Assembly: GCA_023935145.1 (NCBI GenBank) | Contig: CM043699.1 | Coordinates: forward strand, 111,643,036 to 111,707,035 | Direction of reading: 5' to 3' | Origin: Bretschneidera sinensis | Lineage: Eukaryota > Streptophyta > Magnoliopsida > Brassicales > Akaniaceae | DNA length: 64,000 bases | Shown: positions 34,210 through 45,692 of the stretch, piece by piece | Layout of the letters: each line of letters begins with the position of its first letter | Position numbering within the stretch: the stretch's first letter is position 1 | Notes under the pieces: generated by a model | Database searches by the model: none | Told to the model about the DNA's origin: nothing | The model's input: only the letters and a program-made list of their open reading frames with translations | Translations under genes and position numbers: made by a program

Positions 34210-35579
34210 AGTTGAGAGAATACCACGTCTGGCTGAAGACGTTAAACTTAGCGCTCATGGGAGGCACCCAAAACATATCATTTTTCTTAGTTTATTTCAT
34301 TTTATTATTCGTATTTCCTAGTTTATTTTTCTATCTGTTTATTATTACTTGTTTTCCATTTTATGTTTGTTTTTCTTTCTTTTTTAAGGACAGTGTGAGT
34401 GCATCCAGTTGAAGTTTGGGGGCGTGCTACAAGCCATACCAGCCATCAGTTCTCCATCTCCTAAGTCAGCTTCTTCCATGCTATTCACACATTGGGGACA
34501 ATGTGTGATTTAAGTTTGGGGGTATGGGGACAAATTCACACACTCACTATGTCCCCACATTTTTTTTGTTTTGTTGTTATTTTCATAGATAAATGCATGT
34601 TCATTCTGTCCAATAAACTTGTTTTTTTTTATCTAAACAAAACTTTATGATTCGACTTCATTAGCGAGCTTAACACTTTGAACATATAGGCCAATAATCA
34701 AGTTTTGAACCTAGATCATTGCCTTTTAGACATTTAAGGATTCACAAGTTTGACCTAAACTATCACAAGCACACTAGCACATAACTGTGTGGGGTATGAC
34801 ATGTTATTTGGATTTGTATGTTTCTTTTGCTTAACTAGGAACTAGATGACTTATTAGATTGACATTTTGGCATATAAAAATAGAATAGATTGATTAGTGC
34901 TCAAAAGAAGAAATAAATGCTCTTAATGATCAATAAAACTTGTTTTCTACTGAATAACTGGCCCTCTTGCCTCAGTAAGCATTTAGTGTCACGTCAAAAG
35001 GTGGAAAATCTTAAATGATCATTAAAAAGAACTTTTCGCTGAATAACTGGTCCTCTTGCCTCAGTAAGCATTGAGTGTCACGTCAAAAGGTGGAAAATTA
35101 TGATTGGTAGCATTAAGACCAGTTAGTTTCGTAGCGTTTTTGACTCGAGCTAGTAAGTCCTTAGGGGTGTCTTTACACCTAGTCATTGGCTAAACGCTCG
35201 TTACACGAGTAAAAAAGAAAGCTTAGGGGAACTAACTTGACAAAAATATCGCAAACAAAAGAAAAGAAGAATTATGCCATCCTTGTTGATTCTAATAGGA
35301 AATTTGGTGAATCTTGAGACATCGAAACATACACGTTAGAATTATTTGGAAACATAATCTTTTATGTGCTAGTTGACCACATACCAAAGTCGAACTCGTG
35401 ATGTCTTAAATTGCCTCATGAAAGTGATTTGCGTTCAAAGCTCTTATTCATTGCAAAATTATGTTTGTATCTGTTAAGCTTGCTCATGAATACGCATCAT
35501 AGTTTTGTAAGATCTAAACTTTTGTTGGACACCATGAACATTTGATTTATCTATTTTTTTGTTTTAGTTCTTAATTTTG
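34210..35579 (+). other. Athila-D conserved 3' noncoding region
   Basis: No gene is seen. The blocks follow the Athila-A order: GGCTGAAGAC box (34231), polypurine-like aagtttgggggcg (34412), hairpin ACACATTG/CAATGTGT (34487-34506), polypurine-like aagtttgggggtatgggg (34512), two copies of the taactggcc/tcctcttgcc block (near 34955 and 35045), hairpin with AGGGGTGT/ACACCT near 35165, then the terminal hairpin. Confidence 0.78.
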
Positions 35580-35617
35580 TATTGCTAAGGGACTAGCAAT
35601 ATGTAAGTTTGGGGGTG
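35580..35617 (+). promoter_or_regulatory. Athila-D terminal hairpin and polypurine tract
   Basis: The perfect TATTGCTA/TAGCAATA hairpin (35580-35601) is followed after three bases by AAGTTTGGGGGTG (35605-35617) and then the LTR start. Confidence 0.9.
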
Positions 35618-37994
35618 TGATAGGTGCTTAAATATTCATATTTAAGCCCCCTTATTTACATTTATTAGGTCCTTAGTTATGTTAATTTAGTTTATTTTAC
35701 TTCATTTGTGTGTTTCACATGTGTTTTATAGGTCTTGGAAGAAAAGAAACAGTTTTGGCACTTAAAGGAAGAAGCCTGGAAATCCTGGAGCAGTCTCTGG
35801 TCAAGCTACGATCGATCGCACCATGCAATGCGATCGAGCGCAAATTGCGATCATGCGCACACAAGAAAGATCGAGCGCACACTGCGATCGAGCGCAAGAC
35901 GTGTGCGATCGAGCGCACATGTACGGGCGTGAAAATAAGAGAGTTTTTACGGTTTAGGAAGTCTAGGGTTTTCCCCCTATAAATACACCTGTAAAGCACA
36001 CATAAATCACCACCTCTTAGAGATCACTTTTATCTTTTGCTTAAGCTTGGAGTTTTAGGCTTTGGAGAGGATTGAAAACCCGTCTCCCTAGTATTCTTCG
36101 GGTTTTATATTTCATGCTTAGTTTATATATGATGTTTATTTTAGATAGCATCTGTAACTAACTTTCTTATAGGGCTCGATTGAAGCCGTAGTTATGCTTT
36201 CTCATATATTTATTCATTGATAAATCTTTGCCAATAGCCTTTATTATGTTGCTTAACTTGATTAATGTCTGTGCTTATTTAAATTCTTCATATGTATATG
36301 TATGACCAGCGTATGCATGTGGTATGGACCTATTAGTTAGATCAATTTGGATGACCGATCCTGGGTCTAACATTAAGGAAGAAAAAAGTTAGAGTAAATA
36401 CTGATGAGTCTTAAATATTGCATATTTAAGCCCTTTAATTTATATTTGTTAGGTTCTTAATTTGTATTATTTACTTTATTTTATGAAGTTTTTGTGTTTT
36501 GTGTATTTTTATAGGTTTATGGAGAAAATGAGGCATTTATGGAGATATCAAGCTTCAAGAGCAAAAAGGATGCATAGTGCGATCGATCGCACGAGATATG
36601 CGATCGAGTGCACCTGCCTACGAACGAGCGCATGGTCAACATCCCACATCAAAATATTTGCAGTTCAGTGCATCTGCGATCGATCGTAACAGACATGCGA
36701 TCATGCGCACAAGACATGCGATCGAGCTCACATGCGATCGATCGCACCAGTCTGTGATCGAGTGCACTCGGGCCAGTATCCCACATCGAATCTGAAACCT
36801 ACAATGCTCCGAGACTCCCCCTATATAAACACCATCTGACTTCATCATTCAGTGTGCAATTCCTAAGCCATTTGGTGTTAACCGGTGGACGTCTGCTGGT
36901 ATTCTGGTGGATCCCGAAAGCTTTGCCACCACGAGGGGAAGTGCTGCCACAGCGAGTGGAATTTCTCCCATGTAAAGTAATTTATTTCTTTTTAGTTAAA
37001 TGTTTAGCACTTTTATTATGAATTGTAGTTTCATAACTATGAGTGGCTAGAATCTTCAACTAAGGTTGAAGATGAAGCCCTGCCGTTTTTTGGTATATTA
37101 GTTTCAGTTTTGTTTATACAATTATGATGTTTTTAGTATAAATGCTCTGTCAATTATTTGAGTAGAATCTTATGATTGATTGTGTTTAAATTGTTATGTT
37201 GGATATTCCTTGTGTTTCATCTGATGGATACATCAAATTGTTTTTGATTAAATTGGATTTCCTTTGTGATTTGTTAAAAGCAGATACATTGGATGCTTTT
37301 GGTTTAATTGGGATATTTGTTGTTTTTTTGTTTTAAGTTGGATTCATGGAATTTTTTGATAGACTATCTCTAGAACATTGAGATATATGCTTAACTTTGG
37401 CGGGATGGATTCAGAAACCTTAGTCTTTTTATTAGTTTTTAATATCAATTTAGTTTAGCTTTTATTTCTTTTGCAAAATTACAATTCAAAATTCGGAACT
37501 AGGTTAAGATAAGGTTAGTTTAGATAAAACTATATTTTCACAACACAATTCCCTGTGGATTCGACCTTGCACTTGTATAACACTATACTGCAAACGACTC
37601 GTGCACTTGCGAGTAATTTAAAACTCATAACAGATACCATGTCTAACTCGTTGCTTAGGGAGATCAATAGCTTAAGGAGTAGATACCATGCCCTTAGGTT
37701 GGCAACCAGTAGGTATACATGATAAGGCTAGTGCACTGATACATCATACAATTGGGAAAGTATGACTAGTGGTGGATATCAAAGCCCTATGTCTTTATTA
37801 TTATCACTCAAATTCAACAGTTATTTTATTTCTTGTTACTTTAAAGAAACTAATTCTAAAAAACTGAACTTTACCAATCCCTGTGGAGATGATCTTGCTT
37901 TCGCACACTACACTACACTGTCGACCTTATGCACTTGCAAGTAAAACAAAGTACGTTTATTTACTTAATTATTTAGGTACATAATCGTCCAACA
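35618..37994 (+). repeat. Athila-D 3' LTR, interrupted by a solo LTR
   Basis: It begins tgataggtgc and ends cgtccaaca, followed by the agcag duplication. The array of TCGA palindromes at 35808-35925 has fewer changed cores than in the 5' LTR. The TATA box (ctataaatac) is near 35977. About 150 bases after aacatta (near 36376) are missing compared with the other LTR. Confidence 0.92.
36402..37632 (+). mobile_element. Solo LTR of an Athila-B-type element
   Basis: This 1231-bp insertion starts tgatgagtc and ends ctcataaca. Flanks are aatac (36397-36401) and gatac (37633-37637), a 5-bp duplication with one G-to-A change; the other LTR shows gatac as the original site. It resembles the Athila-B LTR (same ends, same gtttagcacttttattatgaa region), but it has a dense TCGA palindrome array at 36578-36768 and a TATA box near 36822. 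No coding body is present, so the element was lost by LTR-LTR recombination. Confidence 0.88.
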
Positions 37995-37999
37995 AGCAG

Positions 38000-39671
38000 C
38001 AACAAGAAAACTTGAGCTAAATGTGGGGGACTTTAGGTACTTCTTTCCAAAAGATTAGCGCTGACGCTACCTTAGAGAGTCTTTGAGCAGTTTAGACTTT
38101 GAAAAACATGTAGCTCAAGCATCTCCATTGATACCAGTGGTACTGAGGCCACTGAGTACAGAGGTTGAGACTTTTATAGAAATTCTACCCATAGCTTCAA
38201 TTCACTGTCTCCCACAAGTTGTTCATTAAAAATACTCAGTGAAAGCCCAACAGTTAAAATGGTGCATCATCTGGCTGAAGACGTAAAACTTAGTGCTCAT
38301 GGGAGGCACCTCACAATATATCCTTTTTCATTATCGTATTTTCTTTCCTTATTAGTATTTATGTTTATTTATCTGTTTATTATATATATTTCTTGTTTTC
38401 CGGCACAATGTTTGTTTTTCTTTGTCAGGAACTTAGTGTGTGCATCCAGTTCAAGTTTGGGGGCATACTACGAGCAATACAAGAATTCTAGTTCTCCATC
38501 TCTCAGGTCAGATCTTTCCATGTCACACACACATTGGGGACAATGTGTATATTAAGTTTGGGGGGTAGTGGGAGACACTGACATATGCACACACTTGAAA
38601 TGCATGCACACACTATGTTCCAGTTTTTTTTTTTTTTTTTTAGAAAAGATAAATACATGTTCAATTTGTGTTAAAAATTTTGGTTGATTTAAAATATGAT
38701 AAAACTTCATTAGTATGCTTAAAATCTAGAACACATAGTCTTGTAATAAGAATTTTAAAAGTTAGTTACCTACCTCACGGCACTTAAGAATTCACGAGTT
38801 TGATCTAGATCTGACACGAGCACATTAGCACGCATTTATGTGGGGTATGGCAAATAATTTTGATGTATATGTTTCCATGACCTAACTTTAATCGGATAAC
38901 TTTTTAGATAAACACTTTGGCATAAAAAAATAAAGAAAAATGTCCATCATGCAAAAAGGAAAAAAATTGCTTCTAACAAATCATTAAATAAAATTTCCAC
39001 TGAGTAACTGGACCTTTTGCCTCAATAAGCAGTTAGTGTTCACGTCAAAAGGTGGGAATTAAGAATTTAATAATCATAAAAATTTTCAGTAAGTAACTGG
39101 ACCTCTTGCCTTAGTAAGCAATGAGTGTTCATGTCAAAAGGTGGGAATTTCACTTAGCAGCATTAAGACCTGTTAGTTCCGTAGCCTTTTTGACTCGAGT
39201 AAGTAAGTCCCTAGGGGTTTCTTTACATCTAATGCCTTAAAACCATCTGGTTTAGGAGTCATTGGCTAAACACTCATTACAAGGGTCAATTAGAAAGCTT
39301 AATGGAACTCAACATGGCAAAAATCTCATGGTGAAAGAAAAAAAAAAGAAGTAAAAACTATGCCATTTTTGTTCTATCCGATAAGGAATTCGATGAAGGT
39401 TTGGACACTGAAACATTATACATTAAACTTATTTGGAAGCTCCATCTTCTATGTACTAATTCACCACACACCAAATCAAACTTGCGATGCCTTAAGCCAA
39501 CCTTAGGCAAGTAACATGAACTTTTAAAATCCTTATTCATTGCAAAAATGTGTTTTTTATTATAAGCTTACTCATGACCGGTCATCATGGTTTTATGTGC
39601 AACCTAAATTTTTGGATATCATGAAGAATGAATTTATCTTTAATTTTGTCTTGATATAGTCTTTCGTTTTG
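38000..39671 (+). other. Athila-C 3' noncoding region, resumed after Athila-D
   Basis: Athila-C continues here after its target duplication. The first 250 bases correspond to the area just after integrase; the third ORF seen in Athila-A is absent. The conserved blocks follow: GGCTGAAGAC box (38273), polypurine-like run at 38453, hairpin ACACATTG/CAATGTGT (38529-38548), polypurine-like run at 38554, and two gagtaactggacc blocks (near 39000 and 39090). A T-run of about 19 bases lies near 38622-38641. Confidence 0.78.
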
Positions 39672-39709
39672 TATTGCTAAGGGACTAGCAATATCGAAGT
39701 TTGGGGGTG
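39672..39709 (+). promoter_or_regulatory. Athila-C terminal hairpin and polypurine tract
   Basis: The hairpin TATTGCTA/TAGCAATA (39672-39693) is followed after three bases by AAGTTTGGGGGTG (39697-39709) and then the LTR, exactly as in the other copies. Confidence 0.9.
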
Positions 39710-40967
39710 TGATAAGTGCTTAAATAATCATATTTAAACCCCTTAATTTACGCTTGTTAGGCTCTTTGTTTATCTATTTTAGTAGATTCTATTTCATTTT
39801 CATGTTTTATATGTTTTTCACAAGGCTTTGACAAAAAGATGACATTTTTGGAGCTCTAGAATAAAAAGTAAAGTTCTGCAATCCAGCAAGGTGCGCTCGA
39901 GCGCACCTCCCTTGTGATCGAGCGCACAGGCACACGAGCGCACACTCAGAAGGCTCGAGCGCAGACCTACGCACACGTTCCAGAGGTGGCAGAGCCAGAA
40001 TTCGAAAGAAGTCTCCAGACATTAAATAGGAAATTAGGGTTTCGGGGCACCCTTAGAGCCCTATATATAGCCTTGTAAAACACAGAAAACATACTTTTGG
40101 ATTGAGCTTGAAGTTGTAACCTTTGGAGAGGAATTGACGACTCGTCTCCTCAGCATTCTTCAGGTTTTATTTTTCTGTTTTAGTTAGTTATGGTTATGAT
40201 GTTTAGTTTACTGAACATGTGTAACTAACCTCCTAATAGGGCTCGATTGAAGCCCTAATTATGCTTTCCTATATATATGATCATTGATTACCTTTGCTAA
40301 TAGCCATGTTATGATGCTTTAATTGATTAATGCCTGTGTTTATTTAAATTCCTCATATGTGTGTGTCTGATCAATGTATGCATATGGTATAGATAAGTTA
40401 GTTAGATCAATTTGGATGACCAAGTCCTGGGTCTAACAATAGTAACAAAAGATATCCACGCCGGATTCTTGGATTAATCAACATGGGAAACCGGGAGCGG
40501 ACCAAGCCCTAGGTCCCATGTGGTTGTCAATTTCCACAGCCCTTATGCTCTCTTAAGGAACAACTCAGTATACATCATGCTGAATCTCTTAAGAGAGAAA
40601 AGAGTTAGAGTATACACCATGCCTAACTCGTTGCTTAGGGAGATCAATAGCCTAAGGAGTGAACCAAGCCCTTATGGTTGGCAACCATTAGGTATTCATG
40701 ATAGGGCTCTAGCATTGACACTTTACTTAATAGGAAAGTATGATTAGTGGTGGATATCAAAGCCCTATATTCTTATCATTATTAATTCACACTCAACATT
40801 TATTTTTATCTCTTCTTAGTTTGAGAAACTAATTCTAAATTGAAATTAACCAATCCCTGTGGAAATGATCTCGCACTTGCACACTATGCTACCATTGACC
40901 TTGTGCACTTGCAAGTAAAACAAGTATGATTATTTGCTTATTAGTTTAGGTAGATAAACGCACAACA
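39710..40967 (+). repeat. Athila-C 3' LTR
   Basis: It runs from tgataagtgc to acgcacaaca and is followed by gatca. Its palindrome array (about 39890-39990, for example gtgcgctcgagcgcac) is intact where the 5' LTR's is decayed. The TATA box ctatatatag is at 40061-40070. Confidence 0.94.
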
Positions 40968-40972
40968 GATCA

Positions 40973-42753
40973 TCCCAGAAAAAATACTTTACCATGGCCA
41001 AAAACTTGGACTTATCTTATCGCCCCCAATGTAAAGGCATTTGACCGGTGACAAGATAGTTCACTATATCAGCAAACCATGGTGCGAGATTGTGAGCAAT
41101 GTGCATTAATTGCTCATCAGGAAAGGTCTCAGAAATAGGAATGGCAACCTCAATGAAATCCATTATCAACCTGGACAAATGGTCCGTTACCACATTTTCG
41201 GAACCTTTCTTATCCCGAATCTCTATGTTGAACTCATGAAGTAACGAGATCCATCAGATAAGATGAGATTTAGCATCATTTTTGGAGAAAAGATACTTCA
41301 ATGCTGCATGATCCGAGTAGATAATGACTTTCGATCCTAACAAGTAGGATCTGAACTTGTCCAATATAAAAACGACTGCTAGCAACTCCTTCTCAGTGGT
41401 AGAGTAATTGAGTTGTGCATCGTTTAGAGTTTTGCTTGCATAGTAGATGACATGGGGGAGTTATCAACATGCTGCTCCAACTACATAATCTGATGCATCA
41501 CACATAATTTCAAAAGGTACACTAGTTAGGTGGCTGAATAATGGGTGTGGACGTCAGAATCTTTTTTAGATCCCCAAATGCTTTCTTACAGTCCTCATCA
41601 AATACAAATGGGGCATCCTTCAACAACAACTTGCACAAGGGCCTGGTGATCTTACTGAAATCCTAGATAAATCGCCTGTAGAATCCTGCATAGCCCAGAA
41701 AAGAATGAACCTCTTTCATCGTGCATGGGGGTGGAAGGTTGCAAATCAGGTCCACCTTCGCTTTGTTGACCTCAATCCCCCGATGAGATATGACATGCCC
41801 CAGTACAATACTTTGCTTGACCATAAAATGACACTTCTCCTAATTAAGCACCAGGTTCTTCTCCTTACACTGCACTAAGACCAAAGTGAGACGGTATAGA
41901 CACTCCTCAAATGATGAACCGAACACGGAGAAGCCATCCATGAAAATCTCTAAGAAACACTCTAACATGTTAGAGAATATGCTGACCATGCACCGTTGAA
42001 AAGTGGCAGGTGCATTGCATAACCCAAAGGGCATGTGACGGTAGGAGAATATCCCAAAAGGATAGATAAACATCTTCTTCTCTTAATCTTTTGGGTCCAC
42101 AAGGACCTGGTTATATCCAGAATAACCATCTAAGAAGCAATAGTAATCGTGCCTGGCAAAGTGCTCTACCATCTGATCAATAAATGGGAATGAAAAATGA
42201 TCATTCCTTGTGGCAACATTCAACTTATGGTAGTCTATACACACTCTTCATCTTGACTAAACATGAGTTGGCACCAACTTGTCGTCCTTATTCTTCACTA
42301 CCGTCAATCCAGCCCGCTTGGGCACAACATGAATCAGGCTCACCCATTTGCTATCAGAGATTGGATAAATGATCTCTGCTTCTAACAACTTTATCACTTC
42401 AGTCCTCACAACCTCTTGCATAGCTGGGTTGAGCCTTCTCTGTGCTTCCTCGATGGCTTGGCATTCTCCTCCAAATGTATCTTGTGCATCACCACCAAGG
42501 GGCTGATCCCCTTGATATCCTCAATAGTCCAGTCGATAGCTTCCTTGTGCTCTCTTAAAATGTCTAATAATTTATTCTCTTGAGCATCAACCAAATCTAA
42601 AGCTATAATCATAGGCAAAAAATCTACTGGACTTAGGAACTTATACTTAATATTGTCCAGTAAAGGCTTAAGTTCCTTCTTGGGAGGCTCAAGTGTTGCA
42701 GTCTCCTCCGTCTCATTGCTTTCTTGAAGAGCAGACTCCAAAACGGCATTCAC
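40973..42753 (-). pseudogene. Athila-B reverse transcriptase and RNase H
   Basis: Read on the minus strand, RT begins with PLLDNIKYKFLSP, EHKEAIDWTIEDIKGISP, then RT palm PFGIFSYRHMPFGLCNAPATF and the catalytic loop FMDGFSVFG, where the second aspartate is Gly. RNase H keeps [19 protein letters not shown]. The end, FFWDD, adjoins the Athila-C insertion and continues at 24723. Frameshifts and stops occur between 41500 and 42400. Confidence 0.87.
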
Positions 42754-43449
42754 TTACTCAAGTAACTTATCCAAATCCTCTCCAAACTGAGCAAAACATG
42801 CCTCCAGAGGGTTCTCAATGCTTAATTCATCCACAATCTCCTCAATAATCTCCTCTATCAAGCATACATTTCTCACTTCATCATATTCCAGTGGTTGCTT
42901 ACTGATATCAAAGAAATTCAGCTCCACTATCATATTTTCGAAGGAAATCTTCATCACCCCTGTCCTACAATTTATCAATGCATTAGTCATAGCTAAAAAT
43001 GGTTGCCCTAGAATCACCGGTATCTGAATCCCCACATTCTGAACCGGCTCTATGTCAAGCACAATAAAATCCACGGGGAAATAAAACTTATCCACCTTTA
43101 TCAAAACGTCATCAATTATTCGTGGTATCTTCACTGACCTGTCAGCCAATTGAAGCATCATGGATGTGGGTTTCAATTCTTCTAACCGTAACTGCAAATA
43201 GATTGAGTAAGGTAGAAGATTCACACTCCCTCTTAGATCTAAAAGAGCCCTCTCAGTCCAGCTGACTCCTATCATGCAAGAGATGGTAGGACACCCTAGG
43301 TCCTTATACTTGATGGGTAGCTTGCACTGAAAGATTGAGCTAACCTGCTCGGTCAAAAATGCTTTCTTCCAGACATTCGTCCTCCTTTTAACAGTGATCA
43401 AGTCCTTTAAGAACTTGGCATATGACGGCACTTGCTGGATGGTATCCAA
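42754..43449 (-). pseudogene. Athila-B aspartic protease
   Basis: One open frame of 231 codons reads PSYAKFLKDLITVKRR, ALLDLRGSVNLLPYS, LQLADRSVKIPRI, KVDKFYFPVDFIVLD and PVILGQPFLAM. The active loop is DLRG instead of DLGA, so it is probably inactive. The ORF ends at a TAA before NAVLESALQ, in the linker to RT. The sequence is clearly diverged from the Athila-A/C/D protease, marking B as another subfamily. Confidence 0.88.
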
Positions 43450-43464
43450 AAATGGGATATCGAT

Positions 43465-45160
43465 TTAGACCTGCTTGAACACCTCCAGAATGTCCTCAAA
43501 CTTCTTTCCTTTCTTGGCCGCTTGTAATCTCTTAGGGTAAGGTGCTTTAGGTACAAATGACCTATGAAGATCTTTAACAGTAGGTGTGGCTATAGATGGC
43601 TCAACATCTCTTTTCTCCTTGTTGCCACTTTCTTGTCCTTGCTGCATAGCAGGGTTCTCTTCCACTTGATTGTTCACTTGTCTCCCAGACCTCAATATGA
43701 TAATCGATTGTACTTGTTCCTGCTCGTGCGTAGGAATTGATGAATTTCCAACCACAAACTGTCCCTTCTGGTTGGGCATGGGTTGACTAGGGAACTTTCC
43801 CTTCTCTCTTTCATCCAAGTGACTTACGATTTGACCCATTTGACTCTCTGGCTTGGCAATCACTTGGGTGTTTACTATTTTCGCACTTCTCACTTCGCTG
43901 ATGGATTGACCGGTCATCTTCATGAAATCCTTGAGGGTGTCCTCCAATGACTGTGAAACCTACATTGGCGCTTGAGTGGGAGCTTGGTAAGTGGGGGATG
44001 GTACTGGGTGGGCTAAGCGACCATGACTTGGAACTGGTGGAGAAAATCTGAGAGGGTATTGATTGTGAGTATGATGAGGGGCTCCTCCCTGATTCATCTA
44101 TTGGTTCTGCTTCCATGAAAAATTAGGGTGGTTCCGCCACCCTGGATTGTAAGTCTCGGAGTAAGATCCATTTGATTGCTTCTGATAGTCATTGAAAGTG
44201 TTCATTTGTTCCATGGGATACTCGGCAAAAGCCGACATAGATGGACAATTCTGTGCTAAATGCATAGGACTAGCACAGGTGAAATAGCTATCAACATTGA
44301 ATGTATTGGCAGCATTGATGGACTGCCCCACAGCGATAGCGTTGACCTTATTAGTGAGAGCATATCTATCTTTATCCTCAAGTCAGTGTCCTCCTTAATC
44401 TCATAGATGCCTCATTTCTTAAGGGCACGAATGGACTTGTCCCAACAGCTTGAAAAATCCCACTGCTGCGAGTTATCGGACAACTTGTCCAATGCCTTGT
44501 ATGCTTCATCCCCCATCAGACTTAAGAATAGCCGCCATTCATAGACTCGATCATGTTACAGTTGGGTTAAGTAAACCCTTGGTAGAATAACTGAACGAGT
44601 CACCACTTCTCATATCCATATGGAGGGCATCTGATCAGTAACTTTTTGAAACACTCCCAACTCTCAGAAAACTTCTCATCCTCTTCCTGAGTGAAAAAAC
44701 TAATCTCCTTTCGGCACTCATTCACTTTAGACATTGGGAAAAACTTATTATAGAATTTACTCAACAACCTTTCCCAAGATGTAATAGACCCGGACGTGTT
44801 GGAATCTAACCATGCCTTAGCTCTATCTTGAAGAGAAAAAGGGAAAATTCTAAGATGGACTGACTCATCAGAGAAGTTCTCGAACTTGAATGTGGCATAA
44901 ATATCTTTGAAATTCTTCACATGGCTGTAAGGATTTTCAAGATCCAAGCCATGAAATGAGGGTAGGAGTTGGATGACATGTGGCTTTAGATCAAAATGGG
45001 TAGCATTGGTTGGTGGCAACACTATACAAGAAAGGAAGTTAGTCGTAACGGATGCGAACAAATCCCTAAGAGACGTAGTGAAGTCCACGTTCCAAGTTCT
45101 AGGTTGCTCTACATTATTTGGTTGATTTGCATTCCTTAAATTGTCCCCTATCTCAATCAT
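43465..45160 (-). pseudogene. Athila-B gag
   Basis: The N-terminal part has a clean gag core (PHVIQLLPSFHGLDLENPYS, HLRIFPFSLQDRAKAWLDS, ERLLSKFYNKFFPMSK, CPPYGYEKW). A stretch with many stops follows at 44340-44600. The frame then recovers with a degenerate zinc-knuckle-like CASPMHLAQNC, NPGWRNHPNFSWKQNQ, and a final part with LDEREKGKFPSQPMPN. Frameshifts near 44100 and 43950 break it. Confidence 0.85.
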
Positions 45161-45692
45161 CTCTCTCTCAACAAGTGCTCTCTTATTTCTCCTAAGAGTT
45201 CTTTTCGGGATCTAAAGGTATCAACTCTAAGTTCAGGGATCTCTGACTAAGCATACACCACACAAAAAGCAATAAAATAAACTAACTAGTAGAAATAAAA
45301 CAATAATATAAAATAATATAAATAAAATAAAATAAATGCGAAAACAGAAAACATAATACTCGGAAAATGAGCCAACAAAAATTGGCCAAATTTTTTTTTC
45401 TCAGCTGCTGTCGGTCTGCTGATGCTGTCTGCGGAGATGCACTCGAGCACAAGTAAAGTGTGATTCGACAGACTGCAAAAACAGATCAAACACCAAAATT
45501 TTCTTTTGTTTATATATATATATATATATATTTTATGGGCAATTGCGAATAGAAACAAATAAACTAGAATAAAATTGCAAAAAGAAAAATAAAACAAGAA
45601 TGCTAACTAAACTAGTAGAAAAATAAAATTAATTAAGACAAAAATTTAATTTTCACAAACAAAACAAATCCTCGGTAACGACGCCAAAAACT
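45161..45692 (-). other. Athila-B leader with primer binding site
   Basis: The primer site on the minus strand is TGGCGTCGTTACCGAGGA (45669-45686), a decayed Asp tRNA site with three changes. The rest is AT-rich and noncoding. It has a TA microsatellite at 45516-45531 and one weak palindromic motif near 45440. I see no gene. Confidence 0.8.

Larger units (their letters stand above)
28889..37994 (+). mobile_element. Athila-D: second gag-protease-only Athila derivative
   Basis: LTRs at 28889-31429 and 35618-37994 (each holding a foreign solo LTR) flank a short body with a perfect primer site, gag, protease, 3' noncoding region and polypurine tract. The target duplication agcag at 28884-28888 and 37995-37999 is perfect. 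As in Athila-C, RT, RNase H and integrase are gone, but with different deletion ends: protease is followed directly by the sequence just after the integrase gene. Athila-D inserted into Athila-C, so it moved after Athila-C did. Confidence 0.94.
24729..40967 (+). mobile_element. Athila-C: gag-protease-only Athila derivative, split by Athila-D
   Basis: LTRs at 24729-25990 and 39710-40967 flank a plus-strand body. A perfect 5-bp target duplication gatca lies at 24724-24728 and 40968-40972, and the host integrase frame of Athila-B continues across. The body encodes gag and protease, then jumps directly to the last codons of integrase: RT, RNase H and most of integrase are missing. It is interrupted by Athila-D at 28889-37994. 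By eye its two LTRs differ at roughly 5-6% of positions in the first 360 bases. Confidence 0.93.

Noticed and set aside
36462..36848. Overlapping open frames around 36462-36848 on both strands
   Set aside because: They arise because the palindromic array codes Arg/Ser/Ala/Cys repeats in either direction.
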